NCBI GenBank assembly: GCA_014773175.1
Contig: VXCM01003288.1
Coordinates: 1-64,000 of the forward strand
Direction: 5' to 3'
Length of the DNA stretch: 64,000 nt
DNA from: Lucifuga dentata
Lineage: Eukaryota > Chordata > Actinopteri > Ophidiiformes > Bythitidae
In this document: positions 12,671 to 24,763 of the stretch, in pieces
How positions within the stretch are numbered: the first letter of the stretch is position 1
Layout: each line of letters starts with the position of its first letter
Made by a program: the position numbers and the translations under genes
The notes under the pieces: model-generated
Database searches by the model: none
What the model was told of the DNA's origin: nothing
The model's input: the letters and a program-made list of their open reading frames with translations, nothing else

Positions 12671-14808
12671 CAGATTAAATTGAAGATGATTAATGTTGGG
12701 GAGGGTTTCTAGCATAAGCCTGTGTTCCTGCATGAGAACGACATTATATTGATTATTTTCCTGAGTTTTGTAATTCTTTGTTTCTTCTTGTTTTTAATCG
12801 TGCAAATAAAATGAAATAAAATGAAATATACAACCAGCAGTATTGATCTGTACCAACATAATCAACTGACACATTTAATAAAACATCACGCTTGGAAAAG
12901 TTCACTAATGGTGATAAACATTATCATTATTATTTTAACTCTCTGAGCAGTGAACTTAGAAATATGATTCTAAATGTGAACTTAGAAATGTGATGATCTG
13001 TAGATTATATCGTCAGATTGTTCTGCACATTTGTCAAACTGTTCATGTTAATTGTTACAGTAATAATCAGAGGAGAATATTTCATTATTTCATTTCTAGA
13101 AACTACAACACAGAAGCTCTAAGCATGCTTGAGCAGCAAGGATGTTTCTCTTAAATCATAGTTCTTCAGCTCCTCTTCCTCGTATCTTCTCCTTGCATCT
13201 TCAGTGGGCGGGGCTAAGACGCAAGGAAAAGAAGCAAGTGAAGGAAAGGAAACATGGAAATGAATAAGGAACTTGGAATGCAGCCATGGAATGGAATAAA
13301 TACAGTCAGACCTGGATGTCACCATGACAGTTCTCCTTCTTGCATTGCATTCTGGGATAGCAGCCTATTGAAAAATCAAACTGGTTTAGTCTGCATTCTA
13401 TTCTTTTGTCACTTCTCCATTGAACACACTAAAGCCCTGCAGATTTGGTGCATCATATGGAACTGGGACACAAATCCATTTTTAATGTTTTCCTTCCCTC
13501 CAGAAGTGGGCAGTATTGATTCATTCAGTTCATTTAAAAACAATACACTGCAACTATAAATGGTGGTAATGTCAAACAAGATCATCTTCAAATGAAATGA
13601 CTCTTGTCCGCTCAGGAATTTCTAACATTTTATTTTTAAATAAAAATAAAATATAAGATGCATTTTTTTTTTTTTTTTTTTTTTTTTAAGTTTGCAAAGT
13701 CAGTTTGTGATTAGGCTTGTCTTTGTTTTCAGAGTACAATGCATTTGCAGTTGTTCATTTGACAGGAATTGGGATTAAAGTGGTTAAATCATTTTTTTAG
13801 CACCACAGATGTACATCATGTTTCTCCCTTTATTTGTGTTTATTCAAATTTATTCTAAAACACACAAAAGAACATTAAGGTGAAAATTATAGTCCTTCAC
13901 AAAGTAAAATGTGCAGAGGAAGAAATAATCAGACACAAAACAGACAGAATTTGTTTTTTAAAATGTTCTACAAGACTTTTTGTGGTTTTAATCAAACGAG
14001 AATAAGACTTCCATAATTTGGTTTCCCTTTATGTCTTAATGACAATTGCTCTACAAATATGAAAACTGGGAAGATCATTACAAAACTGTGTAATGAGAGT
14101 TCACTTCAACAACCCCAATTTCAGAATTTATAAAAAAAAAAAAAAAATCCCCACAGTCTAAAGTGATGGATTAAAAACAGGCTTTAAACCTGTTTTTCTG
14201 TCTGATGCGCTGATCTTTGAATCTCTGCACTTTTCGCTGACCGCTTCACAGTTCAGATCAGGATTGACCGTAAAGCCTGCAGGGCTCTCAGCAGATTGTC
14301 CGAATCTGAATGAGCCATTCAGATGTTTTCTGGCACTTAAACACAATGTGTTTATATAAGAGCTGCTCTTACTTCCATTAAACAGCATGCAGCTCCTGCA
14401 GCTTTGAGGTTACGCAACCTCGCATGAATCAGGATGCAGTGAGAAAATGGAATGTTGTTTCATTGTCTTTGCAGCGCTGCAGCGTTGTGATGTAAGGTTA
14501 CTTCTCGACATTACAGAGCCAAGTCAGCACACAACAGAGCGTCCCATGATTCTGAGTCAGTGGGTCATATGATGGGAGCAGAGGATCCTGGGATATGAAC
14601 GGTTTCCAGGTTGACAGTGGTTTTGAGAGAATGCACAGAAATAGGAAGCAGATGTGGTATGCAGAGAGGGGGGAGGGGAAGAGAAGGAAGGAAACAGGAG
14701 TACTGTTAAACTGAGCTTGAAGTTGCTTTAAAGTCAATTCAACAACACTGGCATCATATTTTTGTTGTAGTTTGAGGAAGCTCAGCGCTGCAGAAAGCCG
14801 TGATGCGT
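12670..14808. other. Intergenic, no gene seen
   Basis: Contains a poly(T) run (13660-13688) and possible transposon-like sequence at 13120-13330 (gtgggcggggctaag). The 101-aa + ORF at 13254-13559 has no recognised domain. Confidence 0.45.
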
Positions 14809-14810
14809 GG

Positions 14811-14865
14811 AAACTTCCTCTATCCCAGTTTAACTGGGATAGAGGAAGTTTAACTGGGATAGAGG
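14811..14865. repeat. Perfect 20-bp inverted repeat plus direct repeat
   Basis: Arms 14811-14830 and 14832-14851 are exact reverse complements separated by one T; ttaactgggatagagg then recurs at 14850-14865. Confidence 0.95.
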
Positions 14866-15155
14866 TTTCTGGTTGAAACCCCAGAAACGAGTGTGTTCAA
14901 GAAGTTAAGACTTTTTCTTGTGAAAAAACACGGTGCATAAAGTTATTCAGTGTTCATATGGTTGTGAAAACAGCTCTTTGGCTCCTGACATGGGACCATT
15001 TTGTCTCAGAGGTTCTACCCTGAGCTCTGTTCTGATGTCCTAAGGTTGAGTCTCAGCATCATTAGGAGGAAACTCATTTTGGCTGCTTGTAACCATCATT
15101 CTTTTTTCACTTTCCACAGCTCATGACTGTAGCTGAGGGTTGGAACAATCAGTCT

Positions 15156-15207
15156 GAGGTAAATTAAGAGTTTACAGAGCTTGCTCTGTAAAGTTTTAAT
15201 TTACCTC
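15156..15207. repeat. 25-bp inverted repeat
   Basis: Arms 15156-15180 and 15183-15207 match at 23 of 25 positions around a 2-base spacer (gaggtaaattaa ... ttaatttacctc). Confidence 0.9.
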
Positions 15208-15697
15208 AATGTGTCTATTGCTTTTGTCTCATCTTTTGTAAAATTAGGGAACCCTGAACCTTCCTGCTTTTGCTCCAGATGTGTTTTTACACTCTTCCCC
15301 CAAAAAAGAATTACTTATTTCAGGAACAATCCAGATTTTGGACTGTGATGACAACAACAAAAAGCCTGTTTTAGCATATTTTTGCAACTCAGAACTGAGC
15401 TCATACTCCTGACAGAGGCCTGTCAGAATCAGCATGGTTGCATGCAATGATCTGATTTTGAGTCTCTGCACATGTGCATCAAAAAAGAAGCAACAGGTCA
15501 GTGTGCCGTTGGTGCAAATTAGAATCACTTTTATTTGGTTGAGTACATTCTTACGTGCAGGAAATCTGTTGGATGAAAACAGCTTTCAGCACATTCAGCA
15601 CACAGCAAAGACAATAAAAAAAATGAAAACCAACATCAGTTAACGAAGACAGGATAAAATAAGATGGAGTAAAAAAAAATCATTCATTCATTATAGG

Positions 15698-15702
<5 letters not shown>

Positions 15703-15742
<40 letters not shown>
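15703..15742. repeat. Poly(T) tract
   Basis: About 40 consecutive T. Confidence 0.95.
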
Positions 15743-15745
<3 letters not shown>

Positions 15746-15968
15746 TAAGGCAATAAATATGTATAAATAGGAGATATATATCTTATAACTCAAATACAAA
15801 TCTTAAAGGTCCACAAAGAAAAATTTCAGTGAGACAACGGTCTGTTTATTAAGGTCAGTCAAGCCATTTTTACCTGGAATTTAAGGTTAAGGTTAAGGTT
15901 AAGATTTAACTGATGAACTGACTGTCAACTCTCAATGATCCCAGCCTGTGTCAACTATCGTTGTCATG

Positions 15969-16103
15969 GAGATGACGGGACGCTGAATGTGATTGGACCA
16001 AACCAAAGCAGAGTAGACGTTCTCACACAGACAGTNGAGATGACGGGACGCTGAATGTGATTGGACCAAACCAAAGCAGAGTAGACGTTCTCACACAGAC
16101 AGT
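15969..16103. repeat. 67-bp duplication around a single n
   Basis: 15969-16035 and 16037-16103 are identical, joined by n at 16036. Probably two contig ends placed side by side rather than a real tandem repeat. Confidence 0.85.
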
Positions 16104-17384
16104 TGAGCAGCCAGACATTCAGGTTCGCTTTGCTGAGGAAGCGGAGAATTTTGACTCGTTGTGTCACAGCAATGCCCTGCAGATAATACACATAATTGAT
16201 AGGAAAAGTATAATTTGCTCAAAGTCTAGAGACTGTTGTGGTTCGGTCCAGATCCAAACCGGAATCCAGACTTTGAGGATGACTCTTTTATAATATAGCC
16301 AGTAAGTTGTGAAGATGACATGACATGGATGATTTTAACTCATATTATTGATTTTGATATTGCATTATGTTGAACATTGTGTATCAGTAGAGAGTTCTGA
16401 GGTGGGAAAGAAGTCCTGATTAATATTAATTGTTTATATGGGTGACGGCTTGTGAAGAAACTGTTTTTCCTCTGCCCGTTTCCTGACTGTACCATTTCTT
16501 GATGGATGGTAGGTGACCCCTATTATCCTTCCTGCTGTCCTGACAGACCGTTGAATCTGTTCTTTTCCTCCATGTTTTGTTCTTTGCTCTTCTAGTGTTT
16601 AGTTCAGATTTGTGGACTCTGCAGCTGCTGTACAGAATTCCTCAGGAGATCTTGTGGAAATTAAACTTCCTGAGATGTTGCAAGGAGAACATCCTGTATT
16701 GAGCTTTCTTTGCTGTATGGTGATATCAGCCTCCCACTCTTCCCTCCTTCTTGGGCAGCTTTTGCGAGCTTGCACAGTCGGGTACAAAGCGGTAAAGTTG
16801 TAGTAATGATTTATTTTTATTTATTTATTTTTTACCCTCATCACCTTTGTAGTGCAATCTGCAGACAATCCAGAGACACAGCAGGTGATTCAGAGAGCAA
16901 GTCTGTTCTGAGGCAATCAGGCATGCTGGCTCTATAAGTGGAGAAAAAATAACCACAACACGCAATGAAAAGTTTACTTTTCCCAGAAAACACAAGTTGC
17001 TGTGAGGAACATTTGACATTTGAAAGGTTTTTTCCTTGAAAAAAATCAAACAGTGTTGGACTAAAACAGCTCAAATTTCTATGACATAAGTACTTATCAT
17101 TATTATCCGTGATCAATGAATTGCTTTTATTTCATGTGATCAATGAATTGCCCGGTGAAACACTCAAATCCTCAAACTTTATATTTCTCACTTTCAATAA
17201 AACATCAATATCATGTTATGGTTTAGTTTACAGTTTACTGAGCAACCACATCAGGCACAAAACTGTCAGACATTATGCAGGCATTTAACATGAAACACAC
17301 ACATTGTTGAGGGTCTTTTAGCCAGAGGTCAGTCTGCCAGAGCTAGCATAAGGATCATGTGCCTTGCCAGTCCTTGTAGATGGT

Positions 17385-17670
17385 GGATCAACGTGGAGGT
17401 GGTTCCATATCAGGCTGAACTATTAGCATTGAAAGTAGCCAGCCGCAGTGATTTGGGATCTAACTGGGGACTGCTCCTGGACACCTCTCTGAGGAGGTAT
17501 ACGGGCAGACCCAGAATGTGACGGAGGGATTATATACACCATCTGGCCTGCAAATCCCCACCAAAAGCTGGAGGACTTGGAGAAGGAGAGGGACATCTGG
17601 GCTTCTTAGCTTTGCCTGTTTCCTCCACGACCTAGACCCAGATAAGTGATGGAAAATGGATGGAAGGATT
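17385..17670 (+). mobile_element. LINE 3' end with TGGA tail
   Basis: Contains gaggaggtatacgggc, ctggaggacttggagaagg, ggacatctgggcttct, cacgacctagacccagataa and ends gaaaatggatgga, a form typical of L2/Maui-like 3' ends in fish. No intact ORF. Confidence 0.6.
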
Positions 17671-17892
17671 TATCTTGTTCTTTCTTATAAGAGCTGTTTT
17701 AAAGACAAGTTTCTGATGTAGCTCTATTTGTTTCCATACACAGATGGAAGTTCAGGCGTCATGGCTTTATAATCAAAGAACTGCTGAAGGAGCACTGATG
17801 GCATCTTCAAAACACTCCATGAAAAATGTATGTTTCCCAGGAAACGTCTGTGTTGCCATGATGAACATGAATGATATTTGTCTGTATGTGTT

Positions 17893-17897
17893 TTTTA

Positions 17898-17955
<58 letters not shown>
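17893..17955. repeat. (TA)n microsatellite at the gap edge
   Basis: TA dinucleotides running straight into the N run, the likely cause of the assembly break. Confidence 0.95.
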
Positions 17956-18869
17956 NNNNNNNNNNNNNNNNNNNNNNNNNNNNNNNNNNNNNNNNNNNNN
18001 NNNNNNNNNNNNNNNNNNNNNNNNNNNNNNNNNNNNNNNNNNNNNNNNNNNNNNNNNNNNNNNNNNNNNNNNNNNNNNNNNNNNNNNNNNNNNNNNNNNN
18101 NNNNNNNNNNNNNNNNNNNNNNNNNNNNNNNNNNNNNNNNNNNNNNNNNNNNNNNNNNNNNNNNNNNNNNNNNNNNNNNNNNNNNNNNNNNNNNNNNNNN
18201 NNNNNNNNNNNNNNNNNNNNNNNNNNNNNNNNNNNNNNNNNNNNNNNNNNNNNNNNNNNNNNNNNNNNNNNNNNNNNNNNNNNNNNNNNNNNNNNNNNNN
18301 NNNNNNNNNNNNNNNNNNNNNNNNNNNNNNNNNNNNNNNNNNNNNNNNNNNNNNNNNNNNNNNNNNNNNNNNNNNNNNNNNNNNNNNNNNNNNNNNNNNN
18401 NNNNNNNNNNNNNNNNNNNNNNNNNNNNNNNNNNNNNNNNNNNNNNNNNNNNNNNNNNNNNNNNNNNNNNNNNNNNNNNNNNNNNNNNNNNNNNNNNNNN
18501 NNNNNNNNNNNNNNNNNNNNNNNNNNNNNNNNNNNNNNNNNNNNNNNNNNNNNNNNNNNNNNNNNNNNNNNNNNNNNNNNNNNNNNNNNNNNNNNNNNNN
18601 NNNNNNNNNNNNNNNNNNNNNNNNNNNNNNNNNNNNNNNNNNNNNNNNNNNNNNNNNNNNNNNNNNNNNNNNNNNNNNNNNNNNNNNNNNNNNNNNNNNN
18701 NNNNNNNNNNNNNNNNNNNNNNNNNNNNNNNNNNNNNNNNNNNNNNNNNNNNNNNNNNNNNNNNNNNNNNNNNNNNNNNNNNNNNNNNNNNNNNNNNNNN
18801 NNNNNNNNNNNNNNNNNNNNNNNNNNNNNNNNNNNNNNNNNNNNNNNNNNNNNNNNNNNNNNNNNNNNN
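17956..18869. other. Assembly gap (914 N)
   Basis: Run of n; ORFs spanning it are meaningless. It probably hides more of the retrotransposon found at its right edge. Confidence 0.99.
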
Positions 18870-19130
18870 ACTCCAGACTTCCTCATACAACACCACAGTT
18901 CCTCTCTCGGCACCCTGTCATATGCTTTCTCTAGATCTACAAAGGCACAATGCAGCTCCCTCTGACCTTCTCTGTACTTCTCTATCAACATCCTCAAAGC
19001 AAATACTGCATCTGTAGTACTCTTCCTTGGCATGAAACCATACTGCTGCTCAGAAATGCTGACTTCTGCCTTTAGTCTAGCTTCCACTACTCTTTCCCAT
19101 AACTTCATTGTGTGGCTCATCATGTGATCA
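18870..19130 (-). pseudogene. RTE-like LINE reverse transcriptase fragment
   Basis: Minus-strand translation contains MSHTMKLWERVVEARL, EQQYGFMPRKSTTDAVFAL and FVDLEKAYDRVPREELW. This is the finger/early palm region of a non-LTR reverse transcriptase; FVDLEKAYDRVPRE carries the first catalytic Asp motif. Homology ends abruptly upstream near 19130, and downstream the gap begins, so only about 85 residues are seen. Belongs to a mobile element, not to a host gene. Confidence 0.85.
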
Positions 19131-19403
19131 ATCAATAACTCTTATTATTTTTATCTGTAAGGGGTCAACTTATCAAGAACTATGAAAGATGTTTTATCTT
19201 TGAAGTAATCCAAGTTGGAAATATTGTCAAATAAAATCTACTTTCTGTATAAAATGCAGTGGATTTAATGGGTCAGGGTCATATTTTTCACCAGTTTCAC
19301 TATTAAAATGTATCTGTTTTACATGTTTTCTTTGACAACCCTGATGAATGGAAACACATCAGCTTTATCTTTAAATGTCAAAATGTTGCTGGATTTTTCT
19401 CCC

Positions 19404-20515
19404 TCAAAAGTTGTGACAATATAAGCATCCAAAGCCAAAAATTAGTTCAACATATATTCTTTCCATACATACATACATTCCATTAACTTTAAGTGACTTT
19501 TTTTTTTTTTTTTTTNTTTTTTTTTTTTTTTTTGCAAAAGAACTAAGTTTTCGTTCTACATCTTCATCACTGTCATTTTGTACATGTGGCAAACATTTGA
19601 GGAGATCATTTTTAAAAAAAATCCAATTTTGTTCTTCATCTGACTCTGAATCATGTCTTAGCATCAGTTTCATCATGTATATCTGAAAACAAAAAAAACT
19701 TCTCAAAACCTATTCAGGGCAGAGATGAGTTCATTAGACTGTCATCATGAATAGCACATAGTTTGCTGTTTTATGAATTTTCAGCCACAAAGAATAAAAC
19801 ATGTCAAGAACACGACATTTAACAGCTAGACATGATCAGATTAATTCAATGTCTGAAAAATTTTACTGGTTAATCTTATTATTATTAGCTGTGCTCTGGA
19901 AAACCTTAAAGACAATCATGTTTCATCCTTTGCTAAATTTGTTATATCGTCAATATCAACATATTTCTACTTAGCTTCAAAACACACAGATCAATAGAGA
20001 ATGTACATAACCACGCATCATGTTCTGGTTTTTATCATAACTTCTTGCTAAAGCTGTGACATTTTCCATAAGTTTTCTGCAGTGTTTGTCTACCAGGTCT
20101 AAATTCTCTCTGGTTTTTAAATTTCGGATATTACTCAGAGCTGTTAGCATGTTGTTCAGCAGCAGCAGCATTGTGCAACAATGAGCTAAGCCTCTCGTTT
20201 GCTCTTTTTTCTCTTGTCTATTTTAATTCTGTGCCTCATCACCTGCTTCTGCAAAATTGCTGTTGCAACATCGTGACTTCTTTTTGAAGAAGCACAACGA
20301 TGTCAAGATAAGCCAGGACAACTGAGCATTTGTGCAATTTACATTATAAAGTTCTTGCATAATTTCTTCTGAGTTTGCTTCAGTATGAAGGTACTGCTGT
20401 GTGAACACTGCTGGATTTACACGACCACATACACGTGACATGATTCCGATCTTTTGCTCATGTGTGACATGTATTGGATATGCTTCCTGAAGATGTAAAT
20501 GGTAAAAAGCCACAT
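19404..20515 (-). other. Unrecognised coding-like segments on the minus strand
   Basis: Three neighbouring stretches read like exons. 19706-19404 follows a strong acceptor (tttttttgttttcag on the minus strand) and encodes MMKLMLRHDSESDEEQ and LLKCLPHVQNDSDEDVERKL. 20171-19977 encodes MLTALSNIRNLKTRENLDLV and KLMENVTALARS. 20513-20223 encodes HVTHEQKIGIMSR and EANSEEIMQELYNVNC, with a possible donor (gaagcag|gtgatg). Helix-rich composition could fit a small secreted protein, a decayed gene or transposon debris. No family recognised and no complete frame assembled. Confidence 0.25.
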
Positions 20516-20661
20516 GGATTTGGGTATTTTCAAATACATTTTAGGCCACTTGTATTTGTGGGAATACATCAGATACATATCAGATATCCACTAATGAGAT
20601 TGCGATCTAAATGCAAAGATCAGAGTTTCCACACCATTCTGAGTCCTACATAATGTTCTGC

Positions 20662-20700
20662 TTTATCTTATCTTATCTTACCTTACTTCATCTTACTTTA
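20662..20700. repeat. (CTTAT)n-type short tandem repeat
   Basis: Imperfect repeats of ttatc, ttacc and ttact. Confidence 0.7.
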
Positions 20701-21299
20701 TGAATGATGTAGATCTATACAATGACCACTCACAAAATAAAAATGGAGGACATACTATATATATATCAGATATATTGATGTGGTGTTTATGTCAAACAGA
20801 TGTGTTAGGCTAGTTTTACATGCTAAGTGCCAAGCGTTGCCGCTGAGCTCAGCATCCAGTGCTCTGCTTGTTCATGAGCAGAGTCTGAGCAGCGCCACTC
20901 AACCAAGCGCTGACAGGAAGTGTTCATTGCTAATGACATGTTGACGGTTACCATGGCTGATCTTTGCACATTCTTGGTCCAAATCAGGTTTCTGGGTCAA
21001 ATCAGGTAACGACATGGACATCGTAACAAAGAAGGCTCTGGCTCTTCTTGTCATTCAGAGAAGAAAAGCGAAAAAACAGCAAATGCTGAGTCACAGTTCT
21101 AAACTCCTCTACACAGGTTATGTCCACCCTCCATCGCTGTGGAGCTTCTGCTTACAGCTGTTCTCTGATTGGTTGCACATTGGAAAGGTCAGTGTTGGAA
21201 AGGTCAAAGTTAGATTTGGTTGAACATCGAATGCTGTATCAAAACAGAGAATCCAAGCACCGCGTAGCGCTCAAGGTGACATAACACGATGTTAGAAGT
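20701..21299. other. Intergenic; possible Harbinger N-terminal remnant at 21014-21070
   Basis: A + strand stretch reads KKALALLVIQRRKAKKQQ, faintly like the basic N-terminus of fish Harbinger transposases, but in the opposite orientation to the fragment at 21400-21551. Confidence 0.25.
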
Positions 21300-21399
21300 T
21301 ACCGCTCAGCTCCCAATATACAATAATGGAATGCACAGGTCAGCACAATGCTCAATGCTTATCATGTGATGGCCCTTAGTATGTGATAATAGGCTCCCA

Positions 21400-21551
21400 C
21401 CACAATCCAACTCCATCTGCTCTGTGATCACCAGACAAAAATACATATCCTGATGGGAGAGTTTTGGTGATAAACGCTCACACAACATATTGAACTTTTC
21501 TCTCCGTATTTGAAAGTTGGTTACCCACTGATCAACCTCATCTTCATCCAC
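21400..21551 (-). pseudogene. Harbinger-like (HARBI1/PIF) transposase fragment
   Basis: Minus-strand translation DEVDQWVTNFQIRREKFNML then CERLSPKLSHQDMYFCLVI and TEQMEL resembles the N-terminal helical region of PIF/Harbinger transposases (family pattern: F-R-M, F-x-x-L-C-x-x-L-x-P, Q-D-T, I-x-x-E-x-R-V). The frame is lost afterwards; no DDE catalytic domain is visible. Confidence 0.5.
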
Positions 21552-22859
21552 TCAAGCATTTTGTTAACATCCATCGCAGAAATGTACTCATGCGCAACTG
21601 CATCTGGGATGCTTCAGGTCAAAGGTCAAAGCTGTGTAAACACAGGTATCAGATATGGGCCACTTAAGACAGAAAATGTAAATATGCTGAACAAAAAACT
21701 GAATATAGGCGAAAGATCGGAACTGAGCATCAAGACTTGCAGTGTAAATTCAGCCCATGAGTCAGATTGTCTTTTATACAGATCACGCCGTTGAACATGA
21801 TGGCGCTCTTTCTGCTCTTTAATCAGGAATTTTGCTTGTGTCCTGTGGTCACCTTAGAATGTTTTGCACAAAATCAGTAATGTCACCATTTTCTGGTGTA
21901 TCAGAGTAAATGTGTGTTCTGCTCGTGTCTCACAAAACACCATTTTAAGACACTGCTACTTTTATTAAACCATAGACTGTAAGGTTGCACTTGACTTTCT
22001 ATATCATTCACTTTTATTTACTTCCTGTTTTATTACCAATTCTAAATTTTAAGAAAGTAAAGATCTTTTTATCTTAGTATTTACCAAATGCAGCTCAGTG
22101 TGTTGAATGTTGTGTTGAATGCTCTCCTGCCTGTATAACACTTGTTATAATGACTTCAAAGTCAGCTCAACTCAATAAGATAATGGCTGTCACGGATCAC
22201 ATCAGTGTGACGGCATTTGAATTACATAAATGTCTTCTCAACGTCAGCCTCCAGGCTGAGATATTAATAGATTTTTCTAATGCCTCAGCTAAAAATGACC
22301 GCTTCTCAACCATCTTAGTAAGGTATATTGGATTATGAATCTATCACCATCTGAACCGTTCCCTTTTTCAAACAAGCGCACACACACACACACATACACA
22401 CAGGTCATGACCTCCTAGCTGATGGTATCTTCTTTGGTGCTGAGCAGGGGCTGGGTGTCGGCTGATGGATCGATCGAGACGCTGCTGTCCACGAGACTCA
22501 TTATCTAAAGTGGCTGGACACCTACTGTAAGAAGCTGAAGGAAGAGTCTCAGAGGAGTTTAATGTGGACTCTCCTGCTGGTGGAATCCAGTCAGCAGATG
22601 AAAAGTGCTTCAGGAAAAACCTATAGATCAGATACCAGCAGCTACCGATGAAAGGCTGAACCGGCTCGTTTAATGGAGCTGCATGTGTTGCGTTTGACTC
22701 CAGAGATTGCTTATGACCTTGAACAGCGCTAATGATGCTAATGTGAAAGATAAATCCATTTGCAAGGAATACTCATCAAATCTTATTGTCTCTGAGACAT
22801 TTAGTGCAGTGCATAAAAATCTCTGGAGATGGAATATTAAATCAAGTTGCTCGATTCAC
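21552..22859. other. Intergenic, no gene seen
   Basis: Short (CA)n at about 22376-22402. No recognisable coding sequence. Confidence 0.5.
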
Positions 22860-23800
22860 CAAAACAAGGATCCATCTTCTAGGGATCATGAATTTACCCT
22901 GTTAATTTTACACCTATCTGTCCATTAGATTTTGATATTTCTAGAGTATAAGTGGGAATTTTAGCCAGATGGTTGCATTAGAGGAAAGGTCAAAGGGTCA
23001 AAGAATTTTGGGATTCATCTTTTTAGGACCATGAAGATCTGAACAAATTTTGTGAAAACCTGGTTATTAATTTTTGAGACAATGACTTGATAGTGGTGAC
23101 AGATGAAAGTGAGTCAAAAAATGACTATGAATCATCCTCTTGGAAGTGTTTGAAATTGTGTTGTTTCTTCCTCTGGAGTGAAAGAAAAAATAGGCTGATG
23201 GTAGTAAATGTTGCTGAGGTAGCACCTGGTGGTGCCTGGAAAAGGGATCATCAAAAACACAGGGGTTCATCCTCTGGGGACCATGATTATATCCACAGCA
23301 AATATTTATGGAAATCTGGCCAATTTCAAGATACTTTGCTGTGCAATGAAATTAAGGGAAATTTTGACCTGATAGTGGCAAAAGACAAAAATGAGTCAAA
23401 ATAACTCATCCTGTGGAGATGATGATTATGAATATCTTTTCTAAATTTGGGGTAATGGTGCTTGTAGTTGGTGTTTCTCTGGAGAAAATGTTGGAAACGG
23501 GATGATTCTAGGGAATGTTGGCACTTGAAGCAGCAGTGATGCTGGTAAAAATTTTGGCTTGATAGTTGCACTACAGAAAAGCCAAAAACAGGTGGAAAAC
23601 ATTAAGATTGATCATCTGATGAAAATGAATTCCCACGGTTAATTTTGTTGAAATCTGTTCCATAATGAACTCCCATAAATTAACAGCCAAAGTGTTCGTT
23701 ATGGAAGGAAAAGATAAAATGAAGTTGGAAAAAACTCCAAAAATCATCTTCTGGGGCTACGAGACTATGAATATCCTCTATAAATTATAAATTGCATTGT
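22860..23800. repeat. Degenerate repeats with 'atcctctggggaccatga' motif
   Basis: Variants of a phrase with tcatcctctggggaccatga recur near 22870, 23018, 23131, 23265, 23405 and 23743, interleaved with aattttgacctgatagtgg-type phrases. Matches a widespread fish repeat in style. Confidence 0.55.
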
Positions 23801-23884
23801 TAAACATCTATAGCTGTTAGTTGTGTTTCTCTCTGGATGAAAATGCTGGATGAACAAACGGAGGGATGCAAATCCATGTAGGTA

Positions 23885-24100
23885 CACTGTAAAATGTGAC
23901 AAGCTGTGATCTTACTTAAAACAAAATCTAGGAAACCGATTGTCTTTAAAAAGGTAAGTAAATATAGCTATTAGTCTTAAGTTATGTTTACCTTATGTCA
24001 ATTTGAAATTAAGAATAATAGTTATATTTACTTACCTTTTTAAAGGCAATCGGTTTCCTACATTTTTTTAAGTAAGTTCAACTTGTCACATTTTACAGTG
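23885..24100. mobile_element. Hairpin MITE flanked by TA
   Basis: Starts cactgtaaaatgtgacaag and ends cttgtcacattttacagtg, with about 80-bp inverted arms (including ggaaaccgattg and aaaaaggtaagtaaatata) and a roughly 55-bp centre. TA at 23883-23884 and 24101-24102 fits a TA target duplication, as in Tc1/mariner-type or related MITEs. Confidence 0.9.
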
Positions 24101-24447
24101 TATTATTCCTTCTGTTAAACTGCTGTTGTGGGTGATCATGTTACGTGATGATCATGTGAGCAACATGCATGCTGAAACATAGATATTTCTCATTGGACAT
24201 ATGAGGTACATGGGATGCACCTATATTTAGCTGGTGATGTGTTAGACTGTTGTGTGACTGTATAGGCATTGGAGTCACATGATATATTCATATATATATA
24301 TTTATGTATACACACACAGTCCTGCTACACATGGCTGTTGACTAACAGCAGAGAGGAAGTGGGTATCTGCCAAACACCAGACATAAAAAACACTAAATGT
24401 CTATTTTGGTTCCAGTGTAGGAAATTTATTTTAAGGTCAGATGGTGT
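24101..24447. other. Intergenic, no gene seen
   Basis: AT-rich spacer between two MITEs. Confidence 0.6.
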
Positions 24448-24763
24448 TTAAAGGACCATACCACCTATTTTGCATGTTTGAGCCTAATATATTCAATTTT
24501 CATACATGTAACGTTACTGACAATCACTTCCCAAAGCATACTACTGGAATGGTAAATTAAAAATGTTTTTCCTACCTTCCAGACCGCCATTGGTGTCAGA
24601 TCATTATGGTAGCTATTAAAATCAACTTAATAGTTTATCAGGAAATATCAGGAAAGCTGAAATACGGTTTTATCCTTTGGAAAATGATTGTCAGTAACCT
24701 TACGTGTATGAAAATTGAATATGTTAGGCTCAAACATGCAAAATGGGTGGTATGGTCCTTTAA
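24448..24763 (+). mobile_element. TTAA MITE, copy f (short)
   Basis: TTAA at both ends; about 85-bp terminal inverted repeats (aggaccataccacc ... ggtggtatggtcct) around a shortened interior. 316 bp. Confidence 0.92.

Larger units (their letters stand above)
14866..17384. other. Intergenic, no gene seen
   Basis: Contains a hairpin (15156-15207), a long poly(T) tract (15703-15742), a short ggttaa run (15886-15905) and a duplicated stretch around an n (16036). ORFs are short and unrecognised. Confidence 0.5.

Noticed and set aside
17744..19135. Long ORFs (333-442 aa) across the N run
   Set aside because: Most of their length is n; only the minus-strand reverse-transcriptase end is real.
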